Shown here in pieces: positions 45,619-55,576 of a DNA stretch of 64,000 nt. The stretch spans positions 1,007,852 to 1,071,851 of the forward strand of contig NZ_RFFM01000001.1 of the NCBI RefSeq assembly GCF_003696365.1, given 5' to 3'. The notes beneath the pieces are model-generated. The model saw only the letters and a program-made list of their open reading frames with translations, was not told where the DNA came from and ran no database searches. This stretch comes from Stutzerimonas zhaodongensis (lineage in GTDB: Bacteria > Pseudomonadota > Gammaproteobacteria > Pseudomonadales > Pseudomonadaceae). Made by a program: the position numbers and the translations under genes. Each line of letters begins with the position of its first letter. Within the stretch, counting starts at the first letter, position 1.

Positions 45619-46155
45619 ATGCTCGCTAAAACCCGTTTCCTGTTGCTGTGCCTATTAAGTTGCCCACTTCTGGCCCTGGCCAATGAAAAAACCATATACG
45701 GCCTGAACGAGCATGTAGCACTCCCCGATTTTGGTATCGAGGTGCCGGCAAAACTCGACACAGGTGCACAGACTGCTTCGCTGAGCGCACGAGACATCGA
45801 GCGATTCAAGCGCGACGGCAAGAACTGGGTTCGGTTTTATCTTGCTCTCGACGAGGCTCACAGCCAGCCCATCGAATTGCCGTTACAGCGAATCAGCAAG
45901 ATCAAGCGCCGTGCGGGCGACTTCGATCCAGAAGAAGAAAAAACCTATACGCCCCGTCCTGTCGTCGAGCTCGAACTGTGCATGGGAAAGGCAAAACGCA
46001 GCATTGAAGTGAACCTCACGGACCGAACTGCATTCCAATACCCACTTTTGATAGGTTCCGATGCGCTTGCTCGCTTCGAAGCCCTGGTAGACCCAAGCCT
46101 TAAGTACGCTGCTGGCAAGCCCGGCTGCATCATCGAATCAGACGCTGACGAGTAA
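45619..46155 (+). CDS. Periplasmic retropepsin-like aspartic protease (RimB / ATP-dependent zinc protease family)
   Basis: 178 residues from ATG 45619, which gives a clean signal peptide (MLAKTRFLLLCLLSCPLLALA); an in-frame ATG at 45562 would bury it. The aspartic-protease-like motif is DTGAQTASLSA at residues 47-57, followed by the LIGSDAL motif near 145, both typical of the family despite the zinc protease name. Acts in the periplasm. First gene of a tight three-gene operon; four bases separate it from the next. Comparative work by others has proposed that such proteases process peptides modified by the linked ligase. Confidence 0.88.
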   Translation: MLAKTRFLLLCLLSCPLLALANEKTIYGLNEHVALPDFGIEVPAKLDTGAQTASLSARDIERFKRDGKNWVRFYLALDEAHSQPIELPLQRISKIKRRAGDFDPEEEKTYTPRPVVELELCMGKAKRSIEVNLTDRTAFQYPLLIGSDALARFEALVDPSLKYAAGKPGCIIESDADE

Positions 46156-46159
46156 TTCC

Positions 46160-47686
46160 ATGCGCGCCCTTACCCTGCACCTGAAAGTACTGATCTTCAT
46201 ACTCGTCACGCTCGGCATCGCGATTACCGCGTACCAGATCTTTATCCTTGGCATACCGGTTACAGAAGACGAAACCGATGATCTGTGGAACATCGACGCA
46301 AAAGTCGAATTCCAGGCTAATGCCCGTGAGCCGGTGAAGCTGCAGATGTATGTGCCGCCGCTCAATCAGGAATTCGTCAGCCTCAATGAGAGCTTCATCT
46401 CCAACAATTACGGCGTGAGCATCAACCGAGCCGACGGCAATCGTCGCGTCACCTGGTCCGCACGACGCGTCAACGGCAACCAGACGCTTTACTACCGACT
46501 GGTCCTGACTCGCCGCTACAGCGGCGAGCAGACCAAGGCGACCGGCCCGATCTTCCGCGACAGCATTCCGGTCGAGGGCGCAGAAAAGATTGCCGCCGAA
46601 GCACTGCTCTCTCCTATACGCCAGCATTCTGCTGACGTGGAAACCTTCATCAGCGAAGCCATCAAACGTGTCAACAATGCCAATGATGACAACGTCAAGC
46701 TGCTGCTTGGAGGTGACTCGTCTACGCCTAACAAGGCTCGTGTGATCGAATTGCTGTTGTCGATTGCGCACGTCCCCATGGAGCGCGTTCACACCGTTCG
46801 CCTGCTTGCCGACATGGCACAGTCCCCGGAGCTCTGGCTGCGGAGCTATAACGGTGACAAATGGCTTTATTTCAACCCTGAAACCGGGGAGCAAGGCCTG
46901 CCCAAGGATCGTCTGATCTGGTGGACCGGAGACGCCCCGCTGCTGACGCTTGAAGGCGGGCGCAACGCGCAGGTGACCTTTACCCTCAACAGCAGCGAGA
47001 TGAACGCAATCCGCCTGGCCAAGCTGACCGACGAGAATACCGACGCCGACTTCCTCGAGTACTCCCTGTACGGCTTGCCCCTGCAAACCCAGCAGACCTA
47101 TCAGATCATGATCATGATTCCGATCGGCGTTCTGGTAATCCTGATCCTGCGCAACCTGGGCGGCCTGCAAACACTGGGTACCTTTACCCCGGTACTGATC
47201 GCCCTCGCCTTCCGCGAAACGCAAATCGGCTTCGGCATCATCCTGTTCACAATTATCACCGCACTCGGCTTGTCGCTTCGCTCGTATCTCGAGCACCTCA
47301 AACTGCAGATGCTCCCCCGACTCTCGGTCGTACTGACCTTCGTGGTGGTGCTGATCGCGGTGATCAGCTTGTTCAGCCACAAGCTCGGTCTGGAGCGCGG
47401 CTTGTCCGTGTCGCTGTTCCCAATGGTCATTCTCACCATGACCATCGAACGCCTCTCCATCACCTGGGAAGAACGCGGTGGCGGTCATGCATTCAAGGTG
47501 GCCGTCGGCACGCTGATCGCTGCGGCGCTGGCGTTCATGCTCATGAATATTCCGGAGCTGACGTACTTCATATTCACCTTCCCGGCAGTCCTGCTGATCA
47601 TGGTCGGCTTCATGCTTGCGATGGGCCGCTATCGCGGCTACCGCCTGACCGAACTGTTTCGTTTCAAAGCCTTTTTGAAGGATTGA
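46160..47686 (+). CDS. Inactive transglutaminase fused to seven membrane helices
   Basis: 508 residues. One N-terminal helix (VLIFILVTLGIAITAYQIF), then a periplasmic region to about 315 holding a transglutaminase-like fold (ARVIELLLSIAHVP, VRLLADM, LWLRSYNGDKWLYFNPETG), then seven membrane helices (from MIMIPIGVLVILILRNL onward). The catalytic Cys is absent; in fact the whole protein has no cysteine. The basal loops LGTFTPVLIALAFRET are conserved. It probably binds a peptide or cell-wall target and passes it between protease and ligase. Three bases precede the next gene. Confidence 0.88.
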   Translation: MRALTLHLKVLIFILVTLGIAITAYQIFILGIPVTEDETDDLWNIDAKVEFQANAREPVKLQMYVPPLNQEFVSLNESFISNNYGVSINRADGNRRVTWSARRVNGNQTLYYRLVLTRRYSGEQTKATGPIFRDSIPVEGAEKIAAEALLSPIRQHSADVETFISEAIKRVNNANDDNVKLLLGGDSSTPNKARVIELLLSIAHVPMERVHTVRLLADMAQSPELWLRSYNGDKWLYFNPETGEQGLPKDRLIWWTGDAPLLTLEGGRNAQVTFTLNSSEMNAIRLAKLTDENTDADFLEYSLYGLPLQTQQTYQIMIMIPIGVLVILILRNLGGLQTLGTFTPVLIALAFRETQIGFGIILFTIITALGLSLRSYLEHLKLQMLPRLSVVLTFVVVLIAVISLFSHKLGLERGLSVSLFPMVILTMTIERLSITWEERGGGHAFKVAVGTLIAAALAFMLMNIPELTYFIFTFPAVLLIMVGFMLAMGRYRGYRLTELFRFKAFLKD

Positions 47687-47689
47687 GCC

Positions 47690-48673
47690 ATGTTCGGTCT
47701 AATCAAGACGTGGAAGGCGCTGGAAGCCAAAGGCATCATGGGCATCAACCGCCGAAATGCGGATTACGTGCTCAAGTACAACAAGCGCAACCTGTACCCG
47801 ATCGTCGACGACAAGATCATTACCAAGTTGCGCGCCATCGAGGCCGGTATCGATGTACCCGAGATGTACGGTGTCATCGAGACCGAGCGCGATATCGAGA
47901 AACTCAAGGACATCGTCAAGGACCATACGGACTTCGTGGTCAAGCCGGCCCAAGGTGCGGGCGGTGACGGCATTCTGGTTATCGCTGATCGCTTCGAGGG
48001 TCGTTACCGCACCGTGTCTGGCAAGATTCTGACTCACGATGAAATCGAGCATCAGATCTCCAACATCCTTACCGGCCTGTATTCGCTCGGTGGGCACCGT
48101 GATCGAGCGTTGATCGAATACCGCGTGACGCCAGACCCGATATTCAAAAGCATCAGCTATGAAGGCGTTCCGGATATCCGCATCATCGTGCTGATGGGTT
48201 ACCCGGTAATGGCCATGCTGCGCCTGCCGACTCGCCAGTCAGGCGGCAAGGCCAACCTTCATCAGGGCGCAATCGGGGTCGGTGTGGATCTGGCCACTGG
48301 CATCACGTTGCGAGGCACCTGGCTGAACAACAAGATCAGCAAGCATCCGGACACCACAAACGCGGTGGATGGCGTTCAGCTTCCGAACTGGGACGGCTTC
48401 ATGAAGCTCGCGGCGGGCTGCTATGAACTGTGCGGTCTGGGCTATATCGGTGTCGACATGGTACTTGACCAGGATAAAGGCCCCCTCATCCTCGAGCTCA
48501 ACGCGCGGCCTGGCCTCAACATCCAGATTGCCAATGACTGCGGCCTCACCCACCGCGCGCATGCTGTGGAAAACAGGATTGCCGAGCTCAAGGATCAGAA
48601 CCTTCAGGAAACGCCCGGAGAACGTGTACGTTTCGCCCAGGAGCTGTTTGGCCACATACCGGCCCACTCTTGA
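47690..48673 (+). CDS. RimK-like ATP-grasp amidoligase (alpha-L-glutamate ligase family)
   Basis: 327 residues, cytoplasmic. N-terminal segment MGINRRNADYVLKYN, then an ATP-grasp domain with the phosphate loop QGAGGDGILV near residue 88 and the metal-binding ELNARPGLN near 275. Related to RimK, which adds glutamates to ribosomal protein S6. It is likely to form peptide or amide bonds on a product handled by the two membrane/periplasmic partners. Substrate unknown. Confidence 0.88.
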   Translation: MFGLIKTWKALEAKGIMGINRRNADYVLKYNKRNLYPIVDDKIITKLRAIEAGIDVPEMYGVIETERDIEKLKDIVKDHTDFVVKPAQGAGGDGILVIADRFEGRYRTVSGKILTHDEIEHQISNILTGLYSLGGHRDRALIEYRVTPDPIFKSISYEGVPDIRIIVLMGYPVMAMLRLPTRQSGGKANLHQGAIGVGVDLATGITLRGTWLNNKISKHPDTTNAVDGVQLPNWDGFMKLAAGCYELCGLGYIGVDMVLDQDKGPLILELNARPGLNIQIANDCGLTHRAHAVENRIAELKDQNLQETPGERVRFAQELFGHIPAHS

Positions 48674-48679
48674 GCAAAA

Positions 48680-48702
48680 GGCCCGCCTTTCAACGTCGGG
48701 CC
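48680..48702 (+). terminator. Weak terminator-like hairpin after the ligase gene
   Basis: GGCCCG at 48680-48685 pairs with CGGGCC at 48697-48702 across an 11-base loop; only CTCTT follows. Read-through into pabB is likely. Confidence 0.35.
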
Positions 48703-48723
48703 GCTCTTGGAACGTAAACCCAG

Positions 48724-50064
48724 ATGACCATCTGTACAGTCCATCCACTTCCCTATCATCCCGACCCGGCGCACTGGTTCGAGCGCGTTCGAAAGGCGCC
48801 AGGAGCGATACTCCTCGATTCAGGCCGCCCCGTCGCCGAACGCGGCCGGTACGACCTGATTAGCGCCTGGCCCCAACAGGTTCTCGAGCCGAATGTTGAT
48901 GAGTCTGGAACGGCTTTCTTCACGCGGCTCCGAAGCGCCCTGCACGCATTGGGCACTGCCGAGCCCCCTGCACAGCTGGAATTGCCATTCACAGGAGGCT
49001 TGTTAGGTTTTCTCGGGTATGACTTCGGTTCACGGCTGGAGCGATTACCTGTTACGGCTGTACAGGACCTGGCGCTACCTGCAGCCCGGTTCGGCTTGTA
49101 TGCCTGGGCACTGGTTACAGATCACCATCGCCGGGCGGCTCACCTGATCTTTCACCCCCGGCTTGAGATGGTTGAGCGCGCGCGCCTGATCGAGCTATTC
49201 GAACGCGAAAGCCTGCCAGATCCCGCAACATTCAGTCTCACCTCCCCCTTTTCAGCTGATACGGACCGCGATGGTTACAAGCAAGCCATCGAACGGATCC
49301 ATGATTACATTCAGGCAGGCGACTGTTATCAGGTCAATTATGCCCAGCGGTTCCGCGCTACCTGCGCAGGCGATCCGTGGGAAGCCTACCGTGCGCTTCG
49401 CGCTGCGTGCCCGACCCCCTACTCCGGTTATGTATCGGTGGAAAGCGGCGCCATAGTCAGCCTGTCCCCCGAACGCTTTATGCGACTCGCAAACGGGGTT
49501 GTAGAGACACGTCCGATCAAGGGTACGCGCCCGCGCCGGAGCAACCCGGACGAAGATCACATCGAAGCTCAGGCTTTGCAGAACAGTGCGAAGGATCGAG
49601 CAGAAAACCTGATGATCGTGGACCTGCTGCGCAACGACTTGGGACGCAGCTGTGAAATCGGTAGCGTGCGAGTGCCAGAGCTGTTCAAGCTGGAGAGCTA
49701 CCCCAACGTTCATCACTTGGTCAGCAGTGTCAGCGGCACACTGGCAATCGGGAAAGACCCGCTCGATCTTCTGGAGGGCAGCTTCCCGGGAGGATCCATC
49801 ACCGGGGCACCTAAGATTCGCGCCATGCAGATCATCGATGAACTGGAACCTACTCGGCGCTCAATCTACTGCGGTTCGCTGCTATATCTAGATGTACGGG
49901 GCGAGATGGACAGCTCCATCGCCATCCGCACCTTGCTCATACAGCGCGACGAAGTCACTTGCTGGGCTGGAGGTGGCATCGTGGCGGATTCGGACTGGGA
50001 GGCCGAACACCAGGAAACCCTCGACAAGGTGAGGGTGTTGATGGAAACGCTTGAGGCGCTCTAG
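48724..50064 (+). CDS. pabB: Aminodeoxychorismate synthase component I
   Basis: 446 residues. The chorismate-binding domain has PIKGTRPRRSNPDED near residue 260 and GGSITGAPKIRAMQIIDELEP near 355. It makes 4-amino-4-deoxychorismate for folate with ammonia from PabA, which is not in the window. The length and PIKGT (rather than PIAGT) separate it from TrpE. Confidence 0.94.
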   Translation: MTICTVHPLPYHPDPAHWFERVRKAPGAILLDSGRPVAERGRYDLISAWPQQVLEPNVDESGTAFFTRLRSALHALGTAEPPAQLELPFTGGLLGFLGYDFGSRLERLPVTAVQDLALPAARFGLYAWALVTDHHRRAAHLIFHPRLEMVERARLIELFERESLPDPATFSLTSPFSADTDRDGYKQAIERIHDYIQAGDCYQVNYAQRFRATCAGDPWEAYRALRAACPTPYSGYVSVESGAIVSLSPERFMRLANGVVETRPIKGTRPRRSNPDEDHIEAQALQNSAKDRAENLMIVDLLRNDLGRSCEIGSVRVPELFKLESYPNVHHLVSSVSGTLAIGKDPLDLLEGSFPGGSITGAPKIRAMQIIDELEPTRRSIYCGSLLYLDVRGEMDSSIAIRTLLIQRDEVTCWAGGGIVADSDWEAEHQETLDKVRVLMETLEAL

Positions 50065-50096
50065 CGGGATTCCATGACCAGGCTGGTCGACGCGAC

Positions 50097-50122
50097 GGTG
50101 GATCTATACAACATGATCCACC
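50097..50122. repeat. GGTGGAT/ATCCACC inverted repeat between pabB and thrH
   Basis: GGTGGAT at 50097-50103 and ATCCACC at 50116-50122, 12-base spacer, in the spacer of two convergent genes. Same arms as the acnD-prpF repeat. Confidence 0.5.
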
Positions 50123-50155
50123 AGTCGGCGTTCAGCCTGGCAACACTTCAGCGCA

Positions 50156-50773
50156 TTAGAGCTGTAGCGCGCGATTTGAAGCCTTGAGGAATTCCTGCTT
50201 CAGCTCTGCGAAAGTATGCACAGCGGGAAACTGCGGGAACTCGCGAATCACGTTTTCAGGGGCATGGAAAAGGATGCCGGCATGCGCTTCGGCGAGCATG
50301 GTGGTGTCATTGTAGGAATCGCCTGCGGCGATGACGCGGTAATACAGGCTTTTCAAGGCAACGACTGATTGCCGCTTAGGGTCCTTCTGGCGCAGTTCAT
50401 AACTGACGACGCGACCCGCTTCATCCGTGATCAAGCGATGACAAAGCAGCGTTGGAAAGCCCAGCTGACGCATCAGCGGCTGTGAAAACTCGTAGAAGGT
50501 GTCTGACAGAATCACGACCTGAAAGCGCTCGCGAAGCCAGTCGACAAATTCGACTGCGCCCTCCAGCGGCTTCAGCGTGGCGATCACGGCCTGGATGTCA
50601 GCCAGTTTCAGCCCATGCTCGTCAAGGATGCGCAGACGCTGCTTCATTAGCACGTCGTAGTCAGGAATGTCCCGCGTGGTCGCCCGGAGCGATTCGATTC
50701 CGGTGGCTTCGGCAAATGCGATCCAGATTTCCGGAACCAGTACCCCTTCCAAGTCAAGGCAGGCTATTTCCAC
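50156..50773 (-). CDS. thrH: ThrH: phosphoserine phosphatase / homoserine phosphotransferase
   Basis: 205 residues. HAD motifs: DLEGVLVPE near residue 7 (DxExV instead of DxDxT, the ThrH mark), SDTFYEF near 110 and GDSYNDTTML near 155. In P. aeruginosa ThrH dephosphorylates phosphoserine and can transfer the phosphate to homoserine. Convergent with pabB. Confidence 0.93.
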   Translation of the reverse strand: MEIACLDLEGVLVPEIWIAFAEATGIESLRATTRDIPDYDVLMKQRLRILDEHGLKLADIQAVIATLKPLEGAVEFVDWLRERFQVVILSDTFYEFSQPLMRQLGFPTLLCHRLITDEAGRVVSYELRQKDPKRQSVVALKSLYYRVIAAGDSYNDTTMLAEAHAGILFHAPENVIREFPQFPAVHTFAELKQEFLKASNRALQL

Positions 50774-50956
50774 GGGCTATTCCTCAGGTAGAAAAATTGA
50801 AGCGGCACTCTAACTACAAGGACAGACTGACGCAACGCAAGGGCTTATTCCCGAAGTTTAGGATTCACTGTGGCAAAGGTTATTTAGAGTCATAAAGCCT
50901 ATTTGTTAACATCTGCGGCCAGTAGAGCGCCAAGCGCCCACCAAGGAAGTAGCCTG

Positions 50957-51691
50957 ATGAGCCAACCAATTGAAGTAGCCGAGCTTGCAAACGCCTATGC
51001 TGGCAAATCCCCGCAGGACATTCTGAAACTGGCCTTCGATCTCTTTGGAGACGATCTCTGGATCTCCTTCAGCGGTGCGGAAGATGTCGTTTTGGTCGAT
51101 ATGGCCTGGAAGCTGAACAAGGGTGTGAAGGTTTTCAGCCTGGACACCGGACGCCTGCACAGCGAGACGTATCGCTTTATTGAGCAGGTGCGCGATCATT
51201 ACGGTATTTCGATCGAGATCATGACGCCCGATCCTGCCCTGTTGCAGCCGATGGTCAATGAGAAGGGGCTTTTCAGCTTCTATCGCGACGGGCATGGGGA
51301 GTGCTGTGGTATCCGCAAGATTGAGCCGCTTCGGCGCAAGCTTTCAAACGTCCGCGCTTGGGCAACCGGCCAGCGCCGCGATCAAAGCCCCGGCACGCGC
51401 AGCCAGGTGCCGGTGCTCGAAATCGATAGCGCTTTCTCAACGCCTGAGCATGCCTTGTATAAATTCAATCCACTGGCGCAGATGACAAGTGAGGAAGTAT
51501 GGGGCTATATCCGCATGCTGGAGGTGCCCTACAACAGTCTTCACGAACGTGGATTCATCAGTATTGGTTGTGAGCCGTGTACGCGTCCGGTGCTGCCAAA
51601 CCAGCATGAACGCGAAGGCCGTTGGTGGTGGGAAGAGTCCACTCAAAAAGAATGCGGCCTGCATGCAGGCAATCTGATCGCACGGACTTGA
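50957..51691 (+). CDS. cysH: Adenylylsulfate (APS) reductase, [4Fe-4S] type
   Basis: 244 residues from ATG 50957 ([16 protein letters not shown]); an upstream start 18 codons earlier is less likely, since GGAAGTAG stands before this one. The paired cysteines GECCGIRK and GCEPCTRP bind a 4Fe-4S cluster, so the substrate is APS rather than [12 protein letters not shown] is the nucleotide-binding motif. The C-terminal catalytic Cys is in KECGLH. Convergent with cysB, whose product should activate it. Confidence 0.96.
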   Translation: MSQPIEVAELANAYAGKSPQDILKLAFDLFGDDLWISFSGAEDVVLVDMAWKLNKGVKVFSLDTGRLHSETYRFIEQVRDHYGISIEIMTPDPALLQPMVNEKGLFSFYRDGHGECCGIRKIEPLRRKLSNVRAWATGQRRDQSPGTRSQVPVLEIDSAFSTPEHALYKFNPLAQMTSEEVWGYIRMLEVPYNSLHERGFISIGCEPCTRPVLPNQHEREGRWWWEESTQKECGLHAGNLIART

Positions 51692-51750
51692 TACACAGCG
51701 AAGCTGCATCGCTGACGCCAAAGGCAATATCAATCTGGCGGCGGGTATCG

Positions 51751-51781
51751 ATACCGAACCGGAGGACATCCGGCTCGGTAT
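51751..51781. terminator. Hairpin between convergent cysH and cysB
   Basis: ATACCGA-a-CCGGA (51751-51763) pairs with TCCGG-c-TCGGTAT (51769-51781), twelve pairs with one mismatch and a five-base loop, six bases past the cysB stop. No T run. Confidence 0.5.
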
Positions 51782-51787
51782 AACCAA

Positions 51788-52771
<984 letters not shown>

Positions 52772-52954
52772 TCAAAGGCCAGTGGCATCGAGCGCCACCA
52801 CTTTTTATAACTACGTGCGCCAGAACTTGAGAAGTCTAGGCCATTTCCGTATGAACCGCCTGCGAGCGCCGCCCGGAAATCGCGGCCTTGATGGAGCTTA
52901 GCAGGCCAGCAAGAATCCAATGTCGCCGCGCTTGGCAACTGTTGAAGCGGGCCG

Positions 52955-53905
52955 CTAACCGACAGAGCGTGCCGATATGAAACGCAACGCCTGATACAGC
53001 GCCTCGGTTTTTGGCATAGCGAACCCTGCAGCAGCCGCAGCAGTCAGCGGTGCGGCATAGATCGCTTCAAGTTCCATGGGGCGACCCTGAGCTTGATCGT
53101 GGTACATGCTTGGCAGGTAATCCGGCATGTGGTCGGTCGAGGACATCATTCGGTCGACCAGGCCCTCAGGTAGAGCGTGTCCACATGCGGCAGCGGCGCC
53201 ACAAGCTTCCAGCATGATCGATCGAACCAGCGCACGACTGTCTGGATTGGCCATCAACGGGGCGGTGCCAGCCCGTAACAAGACTGAAAGACCGTTGTAC
53301 GGCATGTTCCAAACGAGCTTCTGCCAGCGCGCCTGGTTCAGATTCGCGGCCGCATTTGAGTCCACCCCTGCCTCGCGAAACATCGCGACGCCTTCTTCAA
53401 TCAGCCCTTGCTGCTCCTGGGAGTCAGCCGGGCCGGAATGGTAGCCAAGATTGACCCCTCCAAGAGCCTGATGCTCAACCACACCCAGCGCAGAGCGGTG
53501 AACACAGATAAAGCAGAGGCCGCCCAGCAGGTGCAAAGTGTCAGGGAGGACGTTTCGTAACCCATCCTCGACACCGAGACCATTTTGCAGGACCACGACT
53601 TTGGCATTCGAAGCGGCCACGCCCTCGATCAGAGGAGCCATTTCGAAATTGCTGGTGCTTTTGGCGCCAACCAGCACCCAATCACACTCGGGCATGTCCG
53701 ACACATTGCAGTAGGCCTGAACCGAATCGAGGTGCAACGAGCCATGCACTGCACTGTTTATCTGCAATCCGTTTTGCACTACGGCGTCATATTCGCTGCG
53801 CAATAGAAAATGAACGTCATAGCCTGCTCGCGCGAGCATCACGCCGTAGAAGCCACCGATAGCACCAGTGCCAATTATTCCGATTCGGGGTTTGGGTGCA
53901 GTCAT
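52955..53905 (-). CDS. 2-dehydropantoate 2-reductase family protein
   Basis: 316 residues from ATG 53905 (MTAPKPRIGIIGTGAIGGFYG). NADPH-binding GTGAIGGFYG near residue 11 and the catalytic lysine in ARWQKLVWNMPYNGLSVLL. The C-terminal PSMYHDQAQGRPMELEAIYAAP is the ketopantoate-reductase motif. It may be a second PanE paralogue or act on another 2-keto acid; pantothenate genes are not adjacent. Confidence 0.85.
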   Translation of the reverse strand: MTAPKPRIGIIGTGAIGGFYGVMLARAGYDVHFLLRSEYDAVVQNGLQINSAVHGSLHLDSVQAYCNVSDMPECDWVLVGAKSTSNFEMAPLIEGVAASNAKVVVLQNGLGVEDGLRNVLPDTLHLLGGLCFICVHRSALGVVEHQALGGVNLGYHSGPADSQEQQGLIEEGVAMFREAGVDSNAAANLNQARWQKLVWNMPYNGLSVLLRAGTAPLMANPDSRALVRSIMLEACGAAAACGHALPEGLVDRMMSSTDHMPDYLPSMYHDQAQGRPMELEAIYAAPLTAAAAAGFAMPKTEALYQALRFISARSVG

Positions 53906-54168
53906 ACATGGCTCCAGCAGCTTAAAGAGTGATCGCGTCTGGCTGACGCGCCTTCTCTTCACGATATCAGCGTCCCAAAGCCGCGCCCAGCGACGTGAAG
54001 TGCCGATGATTAACTTTTGCGCAGGGAGGACTAAAGTCCCGCCTCAAGGTCATTGTCGAGGCGACGCATTACGCGATAAGGTTCCGCTTCCCCGCTGCGC
54101 CCTCAAGCCCTGCTCCGCCGCACCGGGATTGGCTGGCGGACGGCATCCGTGACCCCGACGAGAACACG

Positions 54169-55245
54169 ATGGCTGATTTACCGATCGATGACCTTAACGT
54201 TTCCTCCAATGAGACGCTCATTACGCCGGACCAGTTGAAGGGTGAGATTCCCCTCACGCCCGCCGCGCTGAAGACCGTCTCCGAGGGACGCCAGGTAGTA
54301 CGCAACATTCTCGACGGCAAGGATCATCGCTTGTTCGTCGTGATAGGCCCCTGCTCAATTCACGACCTGAAAGCCGCCCATGAGTACGCGGAGCGCTTGA
54401 AGGCACTCGCAGAAAAGGTATCCGACAGTCTCTATCTGGTCATGCGGGTGTATTTCGAAAAGCCGCGCACCACGGTCGGCTGGAAAGGCCTGATCAACGA
54501 CCCGTACATGGACGACTCTTTCAAAATCCAAGATGGGTTGCACATCGGTCGTCAGTTGCTGCTCGACCTTGCCGAGATGGGCCTACCTACCGCAACCGAA
54601 GCGCTGGACCCGATCTCACCGCAATATCTTCAGGACCTGATCAGCTGGTCGGCGATTGGGGCGCGCACCACCGAATCGCAAACGCACCGGGAAATGGCTT
54701 CAGGCCTTTCATCGGCAGTTGGCTTCAAGAACGGTACGGATGGCAGCTTGACCGTAGCGATCAACGCGCTGCAATCGGTATCCAGCCCGCACCGCTTCCT
54801 CGGCATAAACCAATCCGGTGGCGTCTCGATCGTAACGACCAAAGGCAACGCCTACGGCCATGTCGTGCTGCGAGGCGGTAACGGTAAGCCGAACTATGAT
54901 TCAGTCAGCGTTGCTGTTTGCGAGCAGGAATTGAGCAAGGCCGGCATCAAACCCAATATCATGGTTGACTGCAGCCACGCGAATTCTAACAAGGACCCAG
55001 CTCTCCAGCCCCTGGTGATGGACAACGTCGCCAACCAGATCCTTGAGGGGAATAATTCGATCGTCGGTCTCATGGTGGAAAGCCACCTGGGCTGGGGCAG
55101 TCAGCCTATTCCAAAGGATCTTGGGGATCTGAAGTATGGTGTCTCGATCACTGATGCCTGCATCGATTGGGAAGCGACCGAGAAAGCCATACTAGGCATG
55201 CACACCAAATTGAAAGAAGTATTGCCACGTCGCGCTCGAGACTGA
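54169..55245 (+). CDS. aroF: 3-deoxy-7-phosphoheptulonate (DAHP) synthase, class I
   Basis: 358 residues, AroFGH type. FVVIGPCSIHD near residue 60, MRVYFEKPRTTVGWKGLINDP near 90, GARTTESQTHREMASGLSSAVGFKNGTDG near 165 and VDCSHANSNK near 268 hold the PEP, erythrose-4-phosphate and metal sites. First step of aromatic synthesis. Which amino acid inhibits it cannot be read from sequence alone, so the letter in the symbol is provisional. Confidence 0.93.
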   Translation: MADLPIDDLNVSSNETLITPDQLKGEIPLTPAALKTVSEGRQVVRNILDGKDHRLFVVIGPCSIHDLKAAHEYAERLKALAEKVSDSLYLVMRVYFEKPRTTVGWKGLINDPYMDDSFKIQDGLHIGRQLLLDLAEMGLPTATEALDPISPQYLQDLISWSAIGARTTESQTHREMASGLSSAVGFKNGTDGSLTVAINALQSVSSPHRFLGINQSGGVSIVTTKGNAYGHVVLRGGNGKPNYDSVSVAVCEQELSKAGIKPNIMVDCSHANSNKDPALQPLVMDNVANQILEGNNSIVGLMVESHLGWGSQPIPKDLGDLKYGVSITDACIDWEATEKAILGMHTKLKEVLPRRARD

Positions 55246-55261
55246 CGCAACCAGCATCATC

Positions 55262-55284
55262 AAAACGCCGCTTGCCGGCGTTTT
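55262..55284. terminator. Terminator between DAHP synthase and acetyltransferase genes
   Basis: AAAACGCCG at 55262-55270 pairs with CGGCGTTTT at 55276-55284 around CTTGC, with further Ts. The minus-strand gene ends at 55286, so it overlaps that stop. Confidence 0.88.
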
Positions 55285-55285
55285 T

Positions 55286-55576
55286 TCATTCCCCGTTTAC
55301 ATCGCCAGAAATGTTTTCCTGACGCTCGATGTACCACTCCACATACGAGCAGGACGGGATGACCGTGTAACCCTCATGGGCGGCGAAATCCAGAGCATGC
55401 TGAGTCAGCACTGCAGCCACCCCTCTGCCGCGAAGTGCATCCGGAACAAAGGTTCGGTATATATCAAGCGTTTGCTTGCCAAGGTCGACATAGGCCAGAT
55501 AGGCGCGATGTCCATCCACGGTAGTTTCGAACTGACGATTCGTTCGATCATGGTGGATGGTTAACTTGTCGGTCAT
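55286..55576 (-). CDS. Small GNAT-like acetyltransferase (YidJ / COG2388 family)
   Basis: 96 residues. The short family keeps the acetyl-CoA-binding VPDALRGRGVAAVLTQHALDFA and ends with VIPSCSYVEWYIER. Starts MTDKLTIHHDRTNRQF. Cytoplasmic, substrate unknown. Confidence 0.88.
   Translation of the reverse strand: MTDKLTIHHDRTNRQFETTVDGHRAYLAYVDLGKQTLDIYRTFVPDALRGRGVAAVLTQHALDFAAHEGYTVIPSCSYVEWYIERQENISGDVNGE

Noticed and set aside
46130..47488. 452-codon open frame on the minus strand opposite the transglutaminase-7TM gene.
   Set aside because: Composition is dominated by His, Gln and Asp, as expected of the antisense of a membrane protein; no ribosome site, and the plus-strand gene is clearly real.
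50840..50956. AT-rich stretch before cysH as a CysB binding site.
   Set aside because: Plausible by position, but CysB sites are too degenerate to call by eye and no clean promoter boxes accompany it.
54024..54043. GGACT-AA-AGTCC inverted repeat before the DAHP synthase gene, suggestive of a REP element.
   Set aside because: Only five pairs and a single copy seen; too weak to call a repeat.
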